52,027 nucleotides of DNA from Collybiopsis luxurians FD-317 M1 (lineage: Eukaryota; Basidiomycota; Agaricomycetes; Agaricales; Omphalotaceae): contig KN834868.1 in NCBI GenBank assembly GCA_000827265.1, forward strand, positions 76,749-128,775, written 5' to 3'. The translations under genes and the position numbers were made by a program. The notes under the pieces were generated by a model, which was given only the letters and a program-made list of their open reading frames with translations, did no database searches and was not told the origin of the DNA. Below are positions 21,177-32,706 of this stretch, in pieces (position 1 is the stretch's first letter; each line of letters starts with the position of its first letter).

Positions 21177-24100
21177 CTACTATGCTTACATACACCATCA
21201 GGTAAGCACTACCCATATTTTCACATGCTTCATGTTGTAGATAAAACTGTATAATTTCAAATGCTTCAGGAGTCAAAAGTCATAGAACACATGTGCAAGC
21301 TTCTTTACTTCTGTGTTGCTCCATCAAGTTTTATTCTGTCATTCTACTGTATTTTATAGTTTGCCTATATGAATATGAACTGTGAATAAGTATTTCAATA
21401 TCCAAAAGTCTGCCATGGCATTTTTCTTCATCATTTACAAGCTCATCCTTTTCTAAGATATTAACTTATTAGCCTAGCAGTCTTATTTTTACCTCCCAAT
21501 AATGGGTGCTCTTGTCCATCAGTTGTGTGAAAAGAATTGACTCAGTCACTGAAGTTCATTAGCTTTTTTATTTGATTGTGTAGTGGAACAACCAATCAGC
21601 TCCATCTATGAACAATTCTGTTATACAACTTATTCTGTAATAGCAATTACTAAATTATGTACAAGTTCAGTGACATTGCTAGCAGGCACTAATACCAAGC
21701 TAATTATCATTTACTTACAGTGGGCACAGAAAAAGATGTCACTGCCATATATGGTAACCCACAAAATGTGGAGGTTTTGGCAAGGGGGTGCCAGTATTGC
21801 AGTCACTAAAATCAGCAGGTACAAGGGTATCTGTGGAAATAACTCTTTTGGGCAACCTTACAATGTGTCGAGAATTGGTCAAAACATACCTCTTTGTTTA
21901 ATTTTAAGAGATTGGAAGTGAATATAATGATAACTCTCATATAAGCTGCAGGTGGTACACCATTATCAGCATCACAGTTCACATAATTTATGAGTCTGGA
22001 ATGAAATGAAGGAATCATCTTCCCAGGGAACTTGACCTTTTTCCCATGCCATCTGAGTTGCTCTATATATTGATTTTTTTCCCCACATATGGATGTGTCA
22101 CTTCTTGTGACTTTTGTTACATTCTGTTACTCTCTGACCACTATCAGTCCCTATGCTTCTCTTCCTTTGTTTCCCTCATGTTGGTCCCACCCTTGTCCCA
22201 CCCTTTACTCAAATGCTTTCAAGATCCTGTCCAATATTGCTAAAATCTTCAAGCAATTGCCATCAAATCCATTAAGCTTCTTGTGCATCTCCTTCAAGTT
22301 CAATGTCCAATATTCAACACTCAAGAACCAGTGGTTCAGCTCTTCATGCTGGCCTCTGATCTCATTGGTGCACCTTTGATACACATTGCGTCTTGCCTCT
22401 CAACAACAAAATATGCAATGTATTCTTGCTCTGTCATGTACAGATAAAGGGGACAGGGTCAGAAGTAGTTTTCAGACAATGTCAGACATTGTTCAAGGGT
22501 ATGTATGTGTCATGTTTCATTGTTCACTTTACAGGGTACTGTCAGTTTGCACAGGAACCACCATCATCCAAAGCCCTTGACACCAATCCAGCTCTTCCAA
22601 CCCTAATTTCTGCTCTGAACTGGGCACTGACATAGATAACTGCATACTGAGGTAATTTACTTTCTGAATACAGGTTTTTATTCTGCTATCATGTTTTATC
22701 ACCATTGTGAACAATGTGCAGCTACTTTATGCCTAAGCCACACTAGCCTCCATTCCCATGCCTCACTGCCTCATTGGTTGCTATATAGCATCATATGGTT
22801 TATCAACTATTTATTCCCATGGCCAGATAATTGTGTTATCTTCCAGTTATCTGCCAAAGTGTTTTTCCTTGTCTGTTTCACATGATACACATTAAAGTAA
22901 ATATATGTTGTTAATATAAGCTTGTATTCCCAGTGTGAACCTTTATAAGTGTATTTCATGGTGAACTGATGACACTAAAAAAGCTACACCCATGGCAGAT
23001 AACTCCAGTGCCAAGTTCAGTGGCACAACTCACAGCCATGCAGGTGCAGCATTTTGGACCTTCGGCATATTCAAATATTTGTCATTTCCATGGCACAACT
23101 TTGAACACAACATCTAATGCATGTGTGGTACAGTATATGTGAATGATGCCTGAAAGCTATCTACATCAGAACTAATTGGAGGTTCTGGGATCAAAAACTT
23201 TCATATTCAACACAATTCACTCTCGACAGGTTGGTTGATTCATGCTCATCAGTCTCAGTAACTGCACAAAGCGTGGAAGAAAAATTAGCTGAGTAGGCAG
23301 GATCAATACTCAGAAGTGCATCCTCCACACTATAGTATCTAGAGCAAGGTAATGCACAAGCTTTTGAACTATTTGAGCTGTAACTGTGCAGAGTGCAGAA
23401 GACAAAAATCAAGAAAAATAGTATTCTGCACTTGTTCAAGATGACTTTGTGAAGACATTTTCCATTCAGTTTTAGCTAAATATACACTGTATATTCTTTC
23501 ATACTTACTGGTCTGATTTATTTAAAAATGCTGTCTGTAGTATATCCCATGTTCAATACCATACACTCTGTGCTGTAGTAATTTCTTTCCTTTTTCTTTT
23601 CTTCTTTGCACCACGTATGCTCCGCTCACATAAATGGATGTCTACTTCTTGCCTTCAAGACTACAGATTCTGTATTGGGGGTCATCATGCCAATGTGTCA
23701 CTCAACAGACCTCTATTCTCTTATTCTCTTTCTAAATTTGTTATTACATGCACTAATTCATGATTTTTTATTGTTAAGTTATAGGTGATTAATATATCTT
23801 GACCAGCTCTGGACTTGTACATGCCATGTGCAAAGCGCGATGGCCCACATCCCATAAGTCACATATATGTCAAATAAAGGCCATCACTCATTACAGCAGC
23901 TTTTGGCGCTGCATACAAATGGGGTCCTAAACAGGGATATTGCCATGGATACCCTTGTACCTGCTGATTTTAGTGACTGCAATGCTAGCAGCCCCCTGGG
24001 TTTTGGCTCAGTTTTTTTGGTCTGTGCAAGCCTACTCTTATGCTTTTGTTCATTGTAAAATTTTAATTGGAAGTTATAGGACATTTACAGCCTATGGTAG

Positions 24101-24755
24101 TCAGTTTATGTTTGCAAAACAAGGCTGAATTGCAGGTGGGAATGGCTCTTCCATATTTGTGTTATGACCAGCTTCTAAACCTATGAGATGTTGTGCAATA
24201 TTTGCAGTATTCAAATTGAGTAACAGAGGCAATAGTTGTATGAACTTATTTGCCTTCAATATTGTACTGTGTAGACAATAGCTAGCAAGACAATTTGTTA
24301 TTAGTTAATATGGACTATATGGGATGGAATTCAATATGAGACTTTTAGGTGTTATGATCTGATTGTTGAAAGGATTATGCTGTATGCAAGCAATTATTGG
24401 TTATGACTATCTGTTAGAACTTGTAGTTCTATAAGGTGTGACTGTATCAAAGACTAAGTTCTGAACAGTTAATATAACTGTTGACACTCTGAGTATTGTG
24501 TTGCTCAAACACAGTTACAAGGATGGTTCTTGTTGATATTGAGTTGGTAGGACAAATATGGGGTGTTGGTGGTTGTCTGTGCAATATTTCAATATGTAAG
24601 AGGTTCCAATGTTGTGGACAACTTGTTACACACAATATTGGTGGATGTGGAAGGTCCAGGCAATGTGACTATAATAGATACAGTTACAGATAATGTTGTT
24701 CTTTAGTATTTGCTGGTATAATTGTTGAGACAACTACAGGAATTGGAAATATTGA
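21177..24755. other. Long region without a convincing gene
   Basis: About 3.6 kb downstream of the NLR-like gene is AT-rich with no open frame I can assign. A minus-strand stretch near 22220-22360 reads like coding sequence (HEELNHWFLSVEYWTLNL) but is bounded by stops on both sides and was not recognised; it could be a transposon relic. The right end, from about 24350, contains degenerate repeats of ATTGTTGAGACAACTA-like words. Confidence 0.4.
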
Positions 24756-24767
24756 TTGGTTCAGTTA

Positions 24768-25154
24768 ATGCGATTGGATAGAACAATCAGTGAGCTTAAC
24801 AGGGATGGCTATTTCGAGAGCAATCACAATGATGTGATATCACAGTACTTAATGGATATAATCATTGAAACAACTATAATAGATGCAGCTTGGTCAGCAA
24901 ATGAGACGATACAATGTAGTCGGAACAATTTAATAGAGTCAAATAGCTATATTGGTTACAGCTATCAAACTGAGGTAGAAACCAGTGAAATGAGATTTAG
25001 AGAGGAGGTTGCTAGTCGCAACTTTGAGAATGAAGCAGAGAGGAGAGGAAAAATAAAAGAAAATAGATTCAGAAACCGTATGTACGACAAAATATTCGAG
25101 CTGGGATCCCTGAAGAATTCCAGCTACTTATATACTATTCTACTATGTAAATAG
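24768..25154 (+). other. Open frame of unknown status
   Basis: An ATG at 24768 opens a 128-residue frame rich in Asn, Glu, Arg and Ile, ending at TAA. It has no recognised motif, and its 5' part continues a degenerate repeat. The frame is followed by a possible copia LTR, so it may simply be repeat sequence that happens to be open. Confidence 0.2.
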
Positions 25155-25194
25155 ATCCAAATAGTAATATGTACTTAGCGAAATACGACCTGTG

Positions 25195-25587
25195 CAGGTG
25201 TCATTCAGTACTGCCGCGCAGTACTCGGTGCACAGGACTGATGCGCAGCATTAATGCACAGCAATTATGACATCGGGATCTAACCAATGCCGATGTATGC
25301 GCATCTAGAATGCGTGATTAATCTAAACACGTTCAGTAAGTTGCGAATCGCGGGTTTGCCTTTACTAGGAATGATTATGGTAATTATATTAGTAGTAAAA
25401 TAGGAAAAGAATCAAAGGGGAATGAGAATGGCGTGAAATTGGGGTGGTTCCTAACAATATGGAGTGACATTATTTTCTGCATCCACTGTAGTTTAATAAA
25501 TAGCCTAGACACCACAACAATGGCCTTTAAGTTACTGAAATTTGGCAATGTGATGGCTTGAGGGTTAGCTTTTAACATACATGGATC
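25195..25587 (+). mobile_element. Probable copia 5' LTR remnant
   Basis: The sequence just left of a perfect copia primer-binding site should be the end of a 5' LTR. It contains no gene, and a TATA-like TTATATACTATT lies shortly before it (near 25125). The left end of the LTR is not defined, since no second copy is present in the window; the start given is a guess. Confidence 0.35.
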
Positions 25588-25600
25588 TGGTATCAGAGCC
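25588..25600 (+). promoter_or_regulatory. Copia primer-binding site (initiator tRNA-Met)
   Basis: TGGTATCAGAGCC is the standard sequence complementary to the 3' part of initiator tRNA-Met used to prime reverse transcription in Ty1/copia elements. It is in the plus orientation. No gag or pol follows it, so it is an orphan relic of an element. Confidence 0.7.
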
Positions 25601-26698
25601 GAAATTGTTTGACAGCTGTCACAACTTGTTAAAGCAAGTACTGTCCCATTTTAAGCACTTCATATGTCCTGTGTCCGCAAGGCATCTTACAAAATGAAAT
25701 GTCCCACCCTGTCCAGTGTCCAATCAAGCTTTTATGAAATTTTTCCCAGGTGCCTGTGGGCACTTAGCCTTTTATAGTAGTTAATTTCATAATTTCCTTG
25801 ATGTCCCAGCATCCAACAGGCGCTTACGAAAAATAAATTTCGTATGATTTGTCCCACTGTCCCACCCCTTACGAAGTGCTGAAAATGCCACAGTAATCGT
25901 ATACACTTTAGGACTTATTATAATTATGTTGATTGTATATTATCTTTGTCCTTAGCTCTCACCTGGACCTCTTCTTAAGGGGACTGCCCAGCTGGAAACT
26001 TCAGTAGGCAGCTGAGTTTTAACAACTCAGACTTGTACCTCAAGCATACTGTAGGTTCTACAGTAGAATGCACATTTTTTTTAAAAAAAAATCCCCCCCC
26101 CTATGCCTTGGTTGGACCCTGCTGCATTTCAACTGTAGGTTCTCATACAATGCCCAGGATGAAATATCATTTACTTGGCAGCCTTGCTACTAAGCAGAAT
26201 TTGTAACCTTTTCATACATATTGCAATTACATTGTCACAGTAGGCACTTGAACCACAGAACTACACTGTAACATTCCACTTCACTGCAGAATACTCCCAA
26301 AGTTCACAAATTTATTTCATTACTGAATTCATATAGGGACAATTTCTCTGTCATAACTTCACTAAGTACTACAGTATACAAAAATGATGAACACCAACCT
26401 AGATTATACTCCACTTCTGGAGGTATATATATGGATGTCAGTCGGCAGATAGATATGCTAATTTCCTCTTAGTATATCGAAGAATACAGCAATATCGTAT
26501 ACGATATGGTCGTAATCAGGAATAAGAACCACAGATAAGAAAGCTCAAGTAGATACTGAACAACACTGAGAATAAAGAACAGACTAAAAAGCGAAAACAA
26601 ATAGAACAAGTCCCGGGATAAGTAAATGATGCACAGTATCTCGTTACACTTTAATTACCAACACACACCCTCGTCCAAATCATGATCGTAAAACATCA
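25601..26698. other. Non-coding spacer with long homopolymers
   Basis: No gene was seen. There is a compound homopolymer near 26075-26101 (runs of T, A and C back to back) and several GTCCCA-containing words near 25645-25865 that may be retrotransposon leader remains. The right end is the 3' flank of the NIPA gene. Confidence 0.4.
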
Positions 26699-29499
26699 TT
26701 AGAATCGACTACTCCCCCCTTTATACGGCGTCACCAACCGTATCCCTCCATGCCGACTAGCATCATCCTCTCCTTCGCCCTCCTCCTTCTGCCACAGACT
26801 CACACTCTCCTCCCGATCTGCATCTTTATCCCCCTTGGGATACCTCCTCGCTGACCTCCCTCTCGAAGAATCACCCTCCCCACCCGCGCCAGCACCTGCA
26901 CCCGAGTCCATATCAGCATCCCAACTCCTCGCCGAGTCCGTCACACTAGGGAACGACTTCAACGTCGCCGAACTAGGACTCGCACCATCCACATTAAAAA
27001 TCTCTCTCGAATCCTTCCGGCCCGGTTTGGCCCGCGGGATCATCGTCGGAGGCGCGCTGTACGGGAGGTTTTCCTGTCCCGGGGAGCGAGGAGGGAGAGG
27101 CGGTAGGGCAAGGATTTGCGAGAGCGCAGGTTCCGTATCTGTCGGACTGTCGGATAGGAGATCTTGTGAGCTTTGTTGAGGGGCGCCTGCACCCGTTGCT
27201 GCAGCCGCAGTCTGGGTCATTGATAATGAAGGGAACGATTCTGCGTGACTGGGAGTGGGTAGCCCAGGAATGCCGGGAGACGCTGTCGTTGCTCGATGTT
27301 CGTGTATTGCGTCAGCATCAACCCTCGCACCTCCCGTTCCCGTGGGATGATATTGATGGACGACATCCTGCGTGTCAAACTTGATCGTTGGTCGCTTGTT
27401 CATCATCTGCGAATCCCTGCCTGCACTATGCAGTGACGATACGTCGTCTCCGCGCGAAGCAGCTGTGAATGAGGGTGAGCCCATAGGAACCGGAGCATCG
27501 TACAGCTGGTGCCGCTTCAAGCCGCCGTAATATTCGGTATTGGTGCTGTTTCTCGGAGACAACCAAGTACCTCGAGGAGGAGGATCGTATGGTGCCATGG
27601 CACCCGGCGGCCTAGTGCTATATGATCCAGGTCGGCTTCCACCTCGATTCTGGCTCATTCTCCTCGCGCTCCTCGCCCGAATGATACTACCGACCGTACC
27701 AAATGAGCCTCTCAGAGTATCAATACCAGGATCCTCGACCGCCAAAACATCCTTCTCATCAAATCCTTCCGTATGTTCGCGAGAGGCCTGAAGCAGGATC
27801 GTAGAGCGTCGATCGAGTTTGGTGAAATTCTTCGGATCGACTTTAGACATTTGCAGGATGGTTATACCGAAACAGATGACGACGAAACCCATGACAAGGG
27901 TGATGATAGATGACGCGGAAGCCTTGAGACCTTGGAAGAGTACCTTGGAGGCAAGAGATAAGTACCAAGAAGAGATAAGATTCAACAACGGACTTACGAT
28001 GGTCGTTAAGATGGAGAAAAATGTGACTGTAAAGAAACATGTTCAGAAAAATCATAAATGAGAACTGAGTGAGTAACGACAAACATATAACATAGTATGT
28101 CGGCGTAACTAAATGCACAATGCATCAGCGACTATTCCTATTCTGCCAATAAACATTACGCACCCATGGCCGTGTTGAATAATGCCAGCGCCACGTTCAA
28201 ATAGTAGACCTCGGTAACTGATTAAGGCCGCCCATCAACGCACATTCGGAAAACTAACAATCCGCACACGTACTCAACGTGATGGCCACGAATCCCATTA
28301 GAAAGTAAATGAACCAAAATTTGAACTGAAAATAGCCTTCAGTATCCTGTGCTTCAGCCGATTCAGACCTTGAACATACCTGGTTATCTCCCTGTGCGGT
28401 GGTCACGATCGCCGAGCCCAACCCAGTCGTGACACTGACACTAATTCCACCAATCATACTGCAGACGAAAATGTACCACAGCATGCTCTTCGTGCCATAA
28501 CGCGGAGCAAAGTAAAAGATGATGGCGAGGGAGACGGCGATAAGCACGGATGCGTACGCCAGAAATCCCGGTGCGATAAATAGTTTTTCAAATTCTTTGA
28601 TTTGCCCGACGGAAGCTTCAGATGGGCCTGGAAGAGAGAATTGTTATCAAACGACAAACAACGGCGTACGCGGTGTCGGACGTACCGTTTAACGCTATGA
28701 TTACAGATCCAACCTAAACATGAGGCACACTCAGTCTGACATCGTGTATGAATTGTAAAGGTACGCACGATACATAGCCCACACCCCAGCCAGCCGAAGA
28801 ATGTGAGTTTTTCCTGCAGAAATATTGAGGAGAGAATAGCGCAAATCACAACGGATAATGCGCCCAGAGGAGTCTGAATGTACGAGTACAAAGGTGCATA
28901 ATTCATCAGTCAATCTGATTCGTTCTTCACCCAAATTGAGCTACGCACAACGACAATAGCTTCTACAAATGCATAGGCTGAATAAAAGGTTACTGTGAGC
29001 ATTGGTAGAGCGCCAGGCGCAATATGAGGACGTACCAGCAAAATTACATAGTTCACCCATTATCATCACTAGCGGAACCCAGTTAGAGCCTTGTACACCA
29101 TCCCATTGACAATGAGGAACATACTGGTCATTCCTGTCCACCATAACGGCTGAAAATACGATAAAAAAATTTGTCGAAATTCCTCGCAAGTGATATGGTA
29201 CGACAAACCGATTTCAGATACGCGACACCTTCACCAGCTACTTTTCCGGCTTGTGACCGCAATAAACCCTTCTTCTTGAACACAAAACTTGAACCAATTA
29301 GTAAACCACTAGCTATTGCGAGCAGGATTCCGACGATCTAATTCCTCCAGTTAATATGACGCTTTGGAGCCACGAAATTTGAAAGCACCTTGAGATTTGA
29401 ACCAGTGGAGATAGAACCTGACGCTGCAGAGCTGGTCGCTGCAGCCGTCGAGGAGGTCGTCGACGCCGACGTTGACGACGGGGACGAGCTTGACGACAT
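26699..29499 (-). CDS. NIPA-type magnesium transporter (13 exons, 703 aa)
   Basis: NIPA (DUF803) proteins are multi-pass membrane transporters for magnesium. Read from the ATG at 29499, exons end at 29389, 29209, 29125, 29036, 28949, 28769, 28686, 28380, 28274, 28164, 28085, 27998 and 26699. The twelve GT-AG introns close into 704 codons with no stop. Family landmarks are SGLLIGSSFVFKKKGLL, PLWWTGM, GELCNFAAYAF, TPLGALSVVICAILSSIFL, FYFAPRYGTKSMLWYIFV, FQGLKASASSI and the ITILQMSKVDP end of the last membrane helix. The N-terminus is a short Ser/Ala/Thr-rich leader. The roughly 400-residue cytosolic tail is Ser/Pro-rich, as in other fungal members. Its decayed sister is at 14400-16830. Confidence 0.9.
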
Positions 29500-30401
29500 G
29501 AGAGTAGTAGATAGGGTTGTAAATTGAACAAGGGGGACGGAATGACGCTATTGGCTCTCCACGGCCGGCCGGCTACCGGAAGAAGTATCCACGGCTCAAT
29601 TTGGAAAGCCGGACAATAGATCCCCGGATCCCCGATGTGGACCGGTCTACCATTTAACTGCTCTCAGGCTGTCTATCAATGAGCTACGATTAGACCTCGG
29701 TTTAGAGTGAAGTCTGTCTGCTTGAATGATTTTGATTATCCGCTGACGAGTTTGCAGCAGCGATCTTCCAGGTCCACGGACAACTATCACAGTGCCATTG
29801 CGGATAATTGGCTAATTACTGGTCACTAATGAATATCCCGCAAGGCTTTTCGACATTGCCTCAACATCTTAACTTGGGCTTATCCGCATATTGTCTCGTA
29901 TGTACTATGCGTGCCGTCTCGGGCATACATACAACAAAACTTATCGCATCGGCGTTCTTCGATACCATCGCTCCATGCTCCATGTGTACAGAACATTAGT
30001 TCATCATGATCTCGATGATGCCGAGGATAAGACTTAGCAAGGAAATTTGACGGTGCTGCATTCATAAATTCAATACCATCCTTACCCTCGTCTCCACCTC
30101 GATGAAAATTGAATAGATACAACGAGTGACCGGAACAGACCCGCACCTAAGAGCGGTAAGTGTACGCATGCCAGTATAGAGGCAGAACGGGCTATATACA
30201 GCTCCGAGTCATTGAGCGGAGGCCATTCAGATTTTAACATACCTTCAAGATCGACAGCCGCGGTAAATCTGTCTACCGTTCGATGAGTATTATATATCGT
30301 GGGGCGGCAACATATATCGCCAGTTTATTGATTTGGGAGTGTCAGTTAAATACATAGAAGTTGTACTCTACAGTGATATTGTCCGCGCACATGTCTATTG
30401 T
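29500..30401. other. Upstream region of the NIPA gene
   Basis: No gene was seen. The part from about 29535 to 30130 has an older, diverged second copy at about 33320-33900, in the same orientation. Shared words include GGAATGACGC/GGGATGACGC, AGAAGTATCC/AGAAGTATTC, TTAGACCTC/ATAGACCTC and GATACCATCGCTCCATG/GATAGCACCGCTCCATG. Confidence 0.5.
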
Positions 30402-30491
30402 GCATTAATGGGGTAGTGGTAACCTGGGTCGTTGCCATTCTTTAAGCTGGTTTGTTTCGACCCACCGGGGGTTCGATTCCCCCTTAATGCA
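30402..30491 (+). tRNA. tRNA-Gly(GCC) with a 19-nt intron
   Basis: The acceptor halves GCATTAA and TTAATGC pair perfectly, followed by discriminator A. The D arm (GGGT with ACCT), the anticodon stem GGTCG/CGACC and the T arm GGGGG-TTCGATT-CCCCC all fold. The anticodon GCC is at 30434-30436. A 19-nt intron (30438-30456) sits at the canonical place one base 3' of the anticodon; removing it leaves a normal 71-nt tRNA. CCA is not encoded, as expected for a nuclear gene. Confidence 0.93.
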
Positions 30492-30501
30492 GTGAAGTTT
30501 A

Positions 30502-30506
30502 TTTTT
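30502..30506 (+). terminator. RNA polymerase III terminator of tRNA-Gly
   Basis: A run of five T residues lies 11 bases after the tRNA end and is followed by further T-rich sequence, which is the usual Pol III stop signal. Confidence 0.7.
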
Positions 30507-31347
30507 GTCTTTCTTTAATCTATCCTTCCTCGTTGAATTTTTTTTTTCTGTGGCATCAGATAAGATAGATCAAGGTTGCAGGTACAACCGAGAGCAAGTT
30601 CAGTTGACTGAGCATTGCGCACTTGGTTCATGCATCACGCTCATACTCAGGCCTTGAAATTTACTACTGGGCGAATGAACCCGCCGCAACGACAGGGAGG
30701 AAGTTTTATGTCATACGCCAACACCGTATTAAAGGGAAGAATGCATAGACAAACAACATGCCGCGACCACTTTCATGAAAACGGTAGGCACGCTGGGGAT
30801 CGGAAGGACCAAGGATAGTAGCGGATTAGAAATTTAAGTCACAACGGCTGGTCCTACCACTGTCACCATGTGAACAAAGCAACAATTCTACTCCGTAGAC
30901 TCGGAAACCACTCTAAAACATTGTGGGAGTAGGAGGGAGACAAACAGATGGGAGATGAAACGACAGTGTGTGGGTATAAGTATAGTAAATCCCATTTGAA
31001 ACTGAGCTGCACGGCGAGCAACTGACACTTGATAAAATCATAATCCAACACTCCAAGGGAAAAAATGGGTCACGATGTAGTTCATGAATCATATCTGGCC
31101 AGAAAGCAGATGCACAAAATATAGCAACAAGAGATAGCAGGGTAACTGGGTAAGTATAACGAGTGGTCAGTAATACTAGGGGTGCAACTTCGACGATTAC
31201 ATAAAGTTAATAAATGGTCCAATAACTACCAAGTATTAGGGAAATTTGGAAAGAGTGGCAGCGCAACGTTTATGTCATACAAAGTTTGTAAATAAAACGA
31301 TATTTCGCATTCAGATTTTACCTTTAAGTTGAGATTTAACTCTTTAA
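30507..31347. other. Intergenic region
   Basis: Nothing recognisable was seen apart from short chance frames. Its right end is the 3' flank of the minus-strand membrane-protein gene. Confidence 0.4.
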
Positions 31348-32706
31348 TCATTCATTCCAAAGCAATTCCAAGGCAGTCCTTCTAGAGTTTGGGTAGGTAC
31401 CCATACTTGAATCATGGTGTTCCTTTACTGTAGTGCTTTCCATAGTCTGATTGAGATGGAAACTCTCAATTACAGAAGAGTTGTTCATTCTGACCAAAAT
31501 GGTCACGGCAATGGGATACCATGCCTACCAACCATTATTAGTTAACCCCCAAATAGAGCCCATCCCACTTACAGAAGCAAGAACAAATGTGGAACTTATA
31601 ATGTAGAATCCCAGGTCAAACCCACTGTTGCCATTTGAAGGACCATATATATTGAGCAGGGTAAAGACAGTGTAGAAAACTTGTACCGTGCAATATATGG
31701 CCCCTGATTCAATCAAAAGAAGTAAGATATTCTGAGCCCTACTTCTTCTGTGGACTGCAGCTTCTGTCATGATGCGATGGTAACTCCTGCGCAGCATTAT
31801 AACTTATTAATCACAGCCAAGACATCAAGAACACTTGCCATGCTTTCCAAGAAATCAAGCTTGTTGCAAATATGTTGACTGCAAGAGACAACACAAGTGA
31901 TATCCAATCTAAAGTTGTGCTGAATCCTAGCTGTATAAGCTTGATCTCAATGTTATCCAAAATGCAATCCGCAACATTGATTCCTGTATGCCATTATGCA
32001 ACAAGCTCAGTGTACAAGTCCTTGGATGAATCAATTACGCACCAATATTCGCAGTGATCAAAAGCCCAAGTGCAACCCTCCAAATCCTATCCTGCTGGAA
32101 TAAAACCCAGGCTCTCCAAACTACTATGCAATCACTTAAGACTCCCTTGGTGGTTGCATCAGCTCATTATAAGGGATCAGCTCAATAAACTTACAGAAAG
32201 TGTCACGGCCCAACTCTCCATATAACTGAGTGGTAAAATTTGTCTGTTTGATATTTGGGCCTGAATCCCCAGCTCTTCCTGTACCTCTGGTTCTATACTA
32301 ATAAAAACAACGTGATCTTGTATAACTGGGAGAGCTGTAGTGAGAGCTGTATTCCAGACCAAGGCAATAGCTGTGAGGATCAAACAAGCAAAAAGAGCAA
32401 TTCGTGATTTGGTCCAGGATTGAGTTCTATCAAGATGTCGTATCCGAATGGACCAGTGAGTTAAAGATTATAGAATCAAAGCTTAATCTTTCATACACTA
32501 TCATGTAAATAGCAATGAACATTCCTGGAACAGCTACACCTAGCAGAAGCAACTCGTCATTATCTCCTTCGATATTAAATGAAGTAAGTTCATGCTATTG
32601 AACTATACATACCAAAGCCAGTTACTTCCACTATCACAGCAGATATAACATTGGAGCAAATGAGAGTGGCATAAGAGGAAATAACCTGTTGTTCCTCTGG
32701 CGTCAT
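31348..32706 (-). CDS. Multi-pass membrane protein, paralogue A (7 exons, 335 aa)
   Basis: Exons run 32706-32613, 32539-32497, 32426-32195, 32145-32043, 31983-31839, 31786-31573 and 31524-31348, and they join into 336 codons without a stop. The intron after 31839 has a GC donor (TG|GCAAGT) where paralogue B has GT. About seven hydrophobic segments are visible, for example IALFACLILTAIALVW, WISLVLSLAVNIFATSLI, NILLLLIESGAIYCTVQV and LGFYIISSTFVLAS. Landmarks shared with paralogue B are a start MTPEEQQVISSY, DCIVVWRAWVLFQQ, ANIG and RRS-x-QN-LLLLIESGAI. The layout, with an out-facing N-terminus and seven helices, is typical of a large agaricomycete family of unknown function, possibly receptor-like. 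The C-terminus is hydrophilic. Confidence 0.75.

Noticed and set aside
23191..23439. Minus-strand 82-residue frame with a hydrophobic start and several Cys, resembling a small secreted protein
   Set aside because: It opens with TTG, and the frame upstream meets a TAG without any ATG. No splice site was found that would supply a start.
30615..30818. Plus-strand 67-residue frame downstream of the tRNA
   Set aside because: Short, without a motif or splice support; composition fits non-coding DNA.
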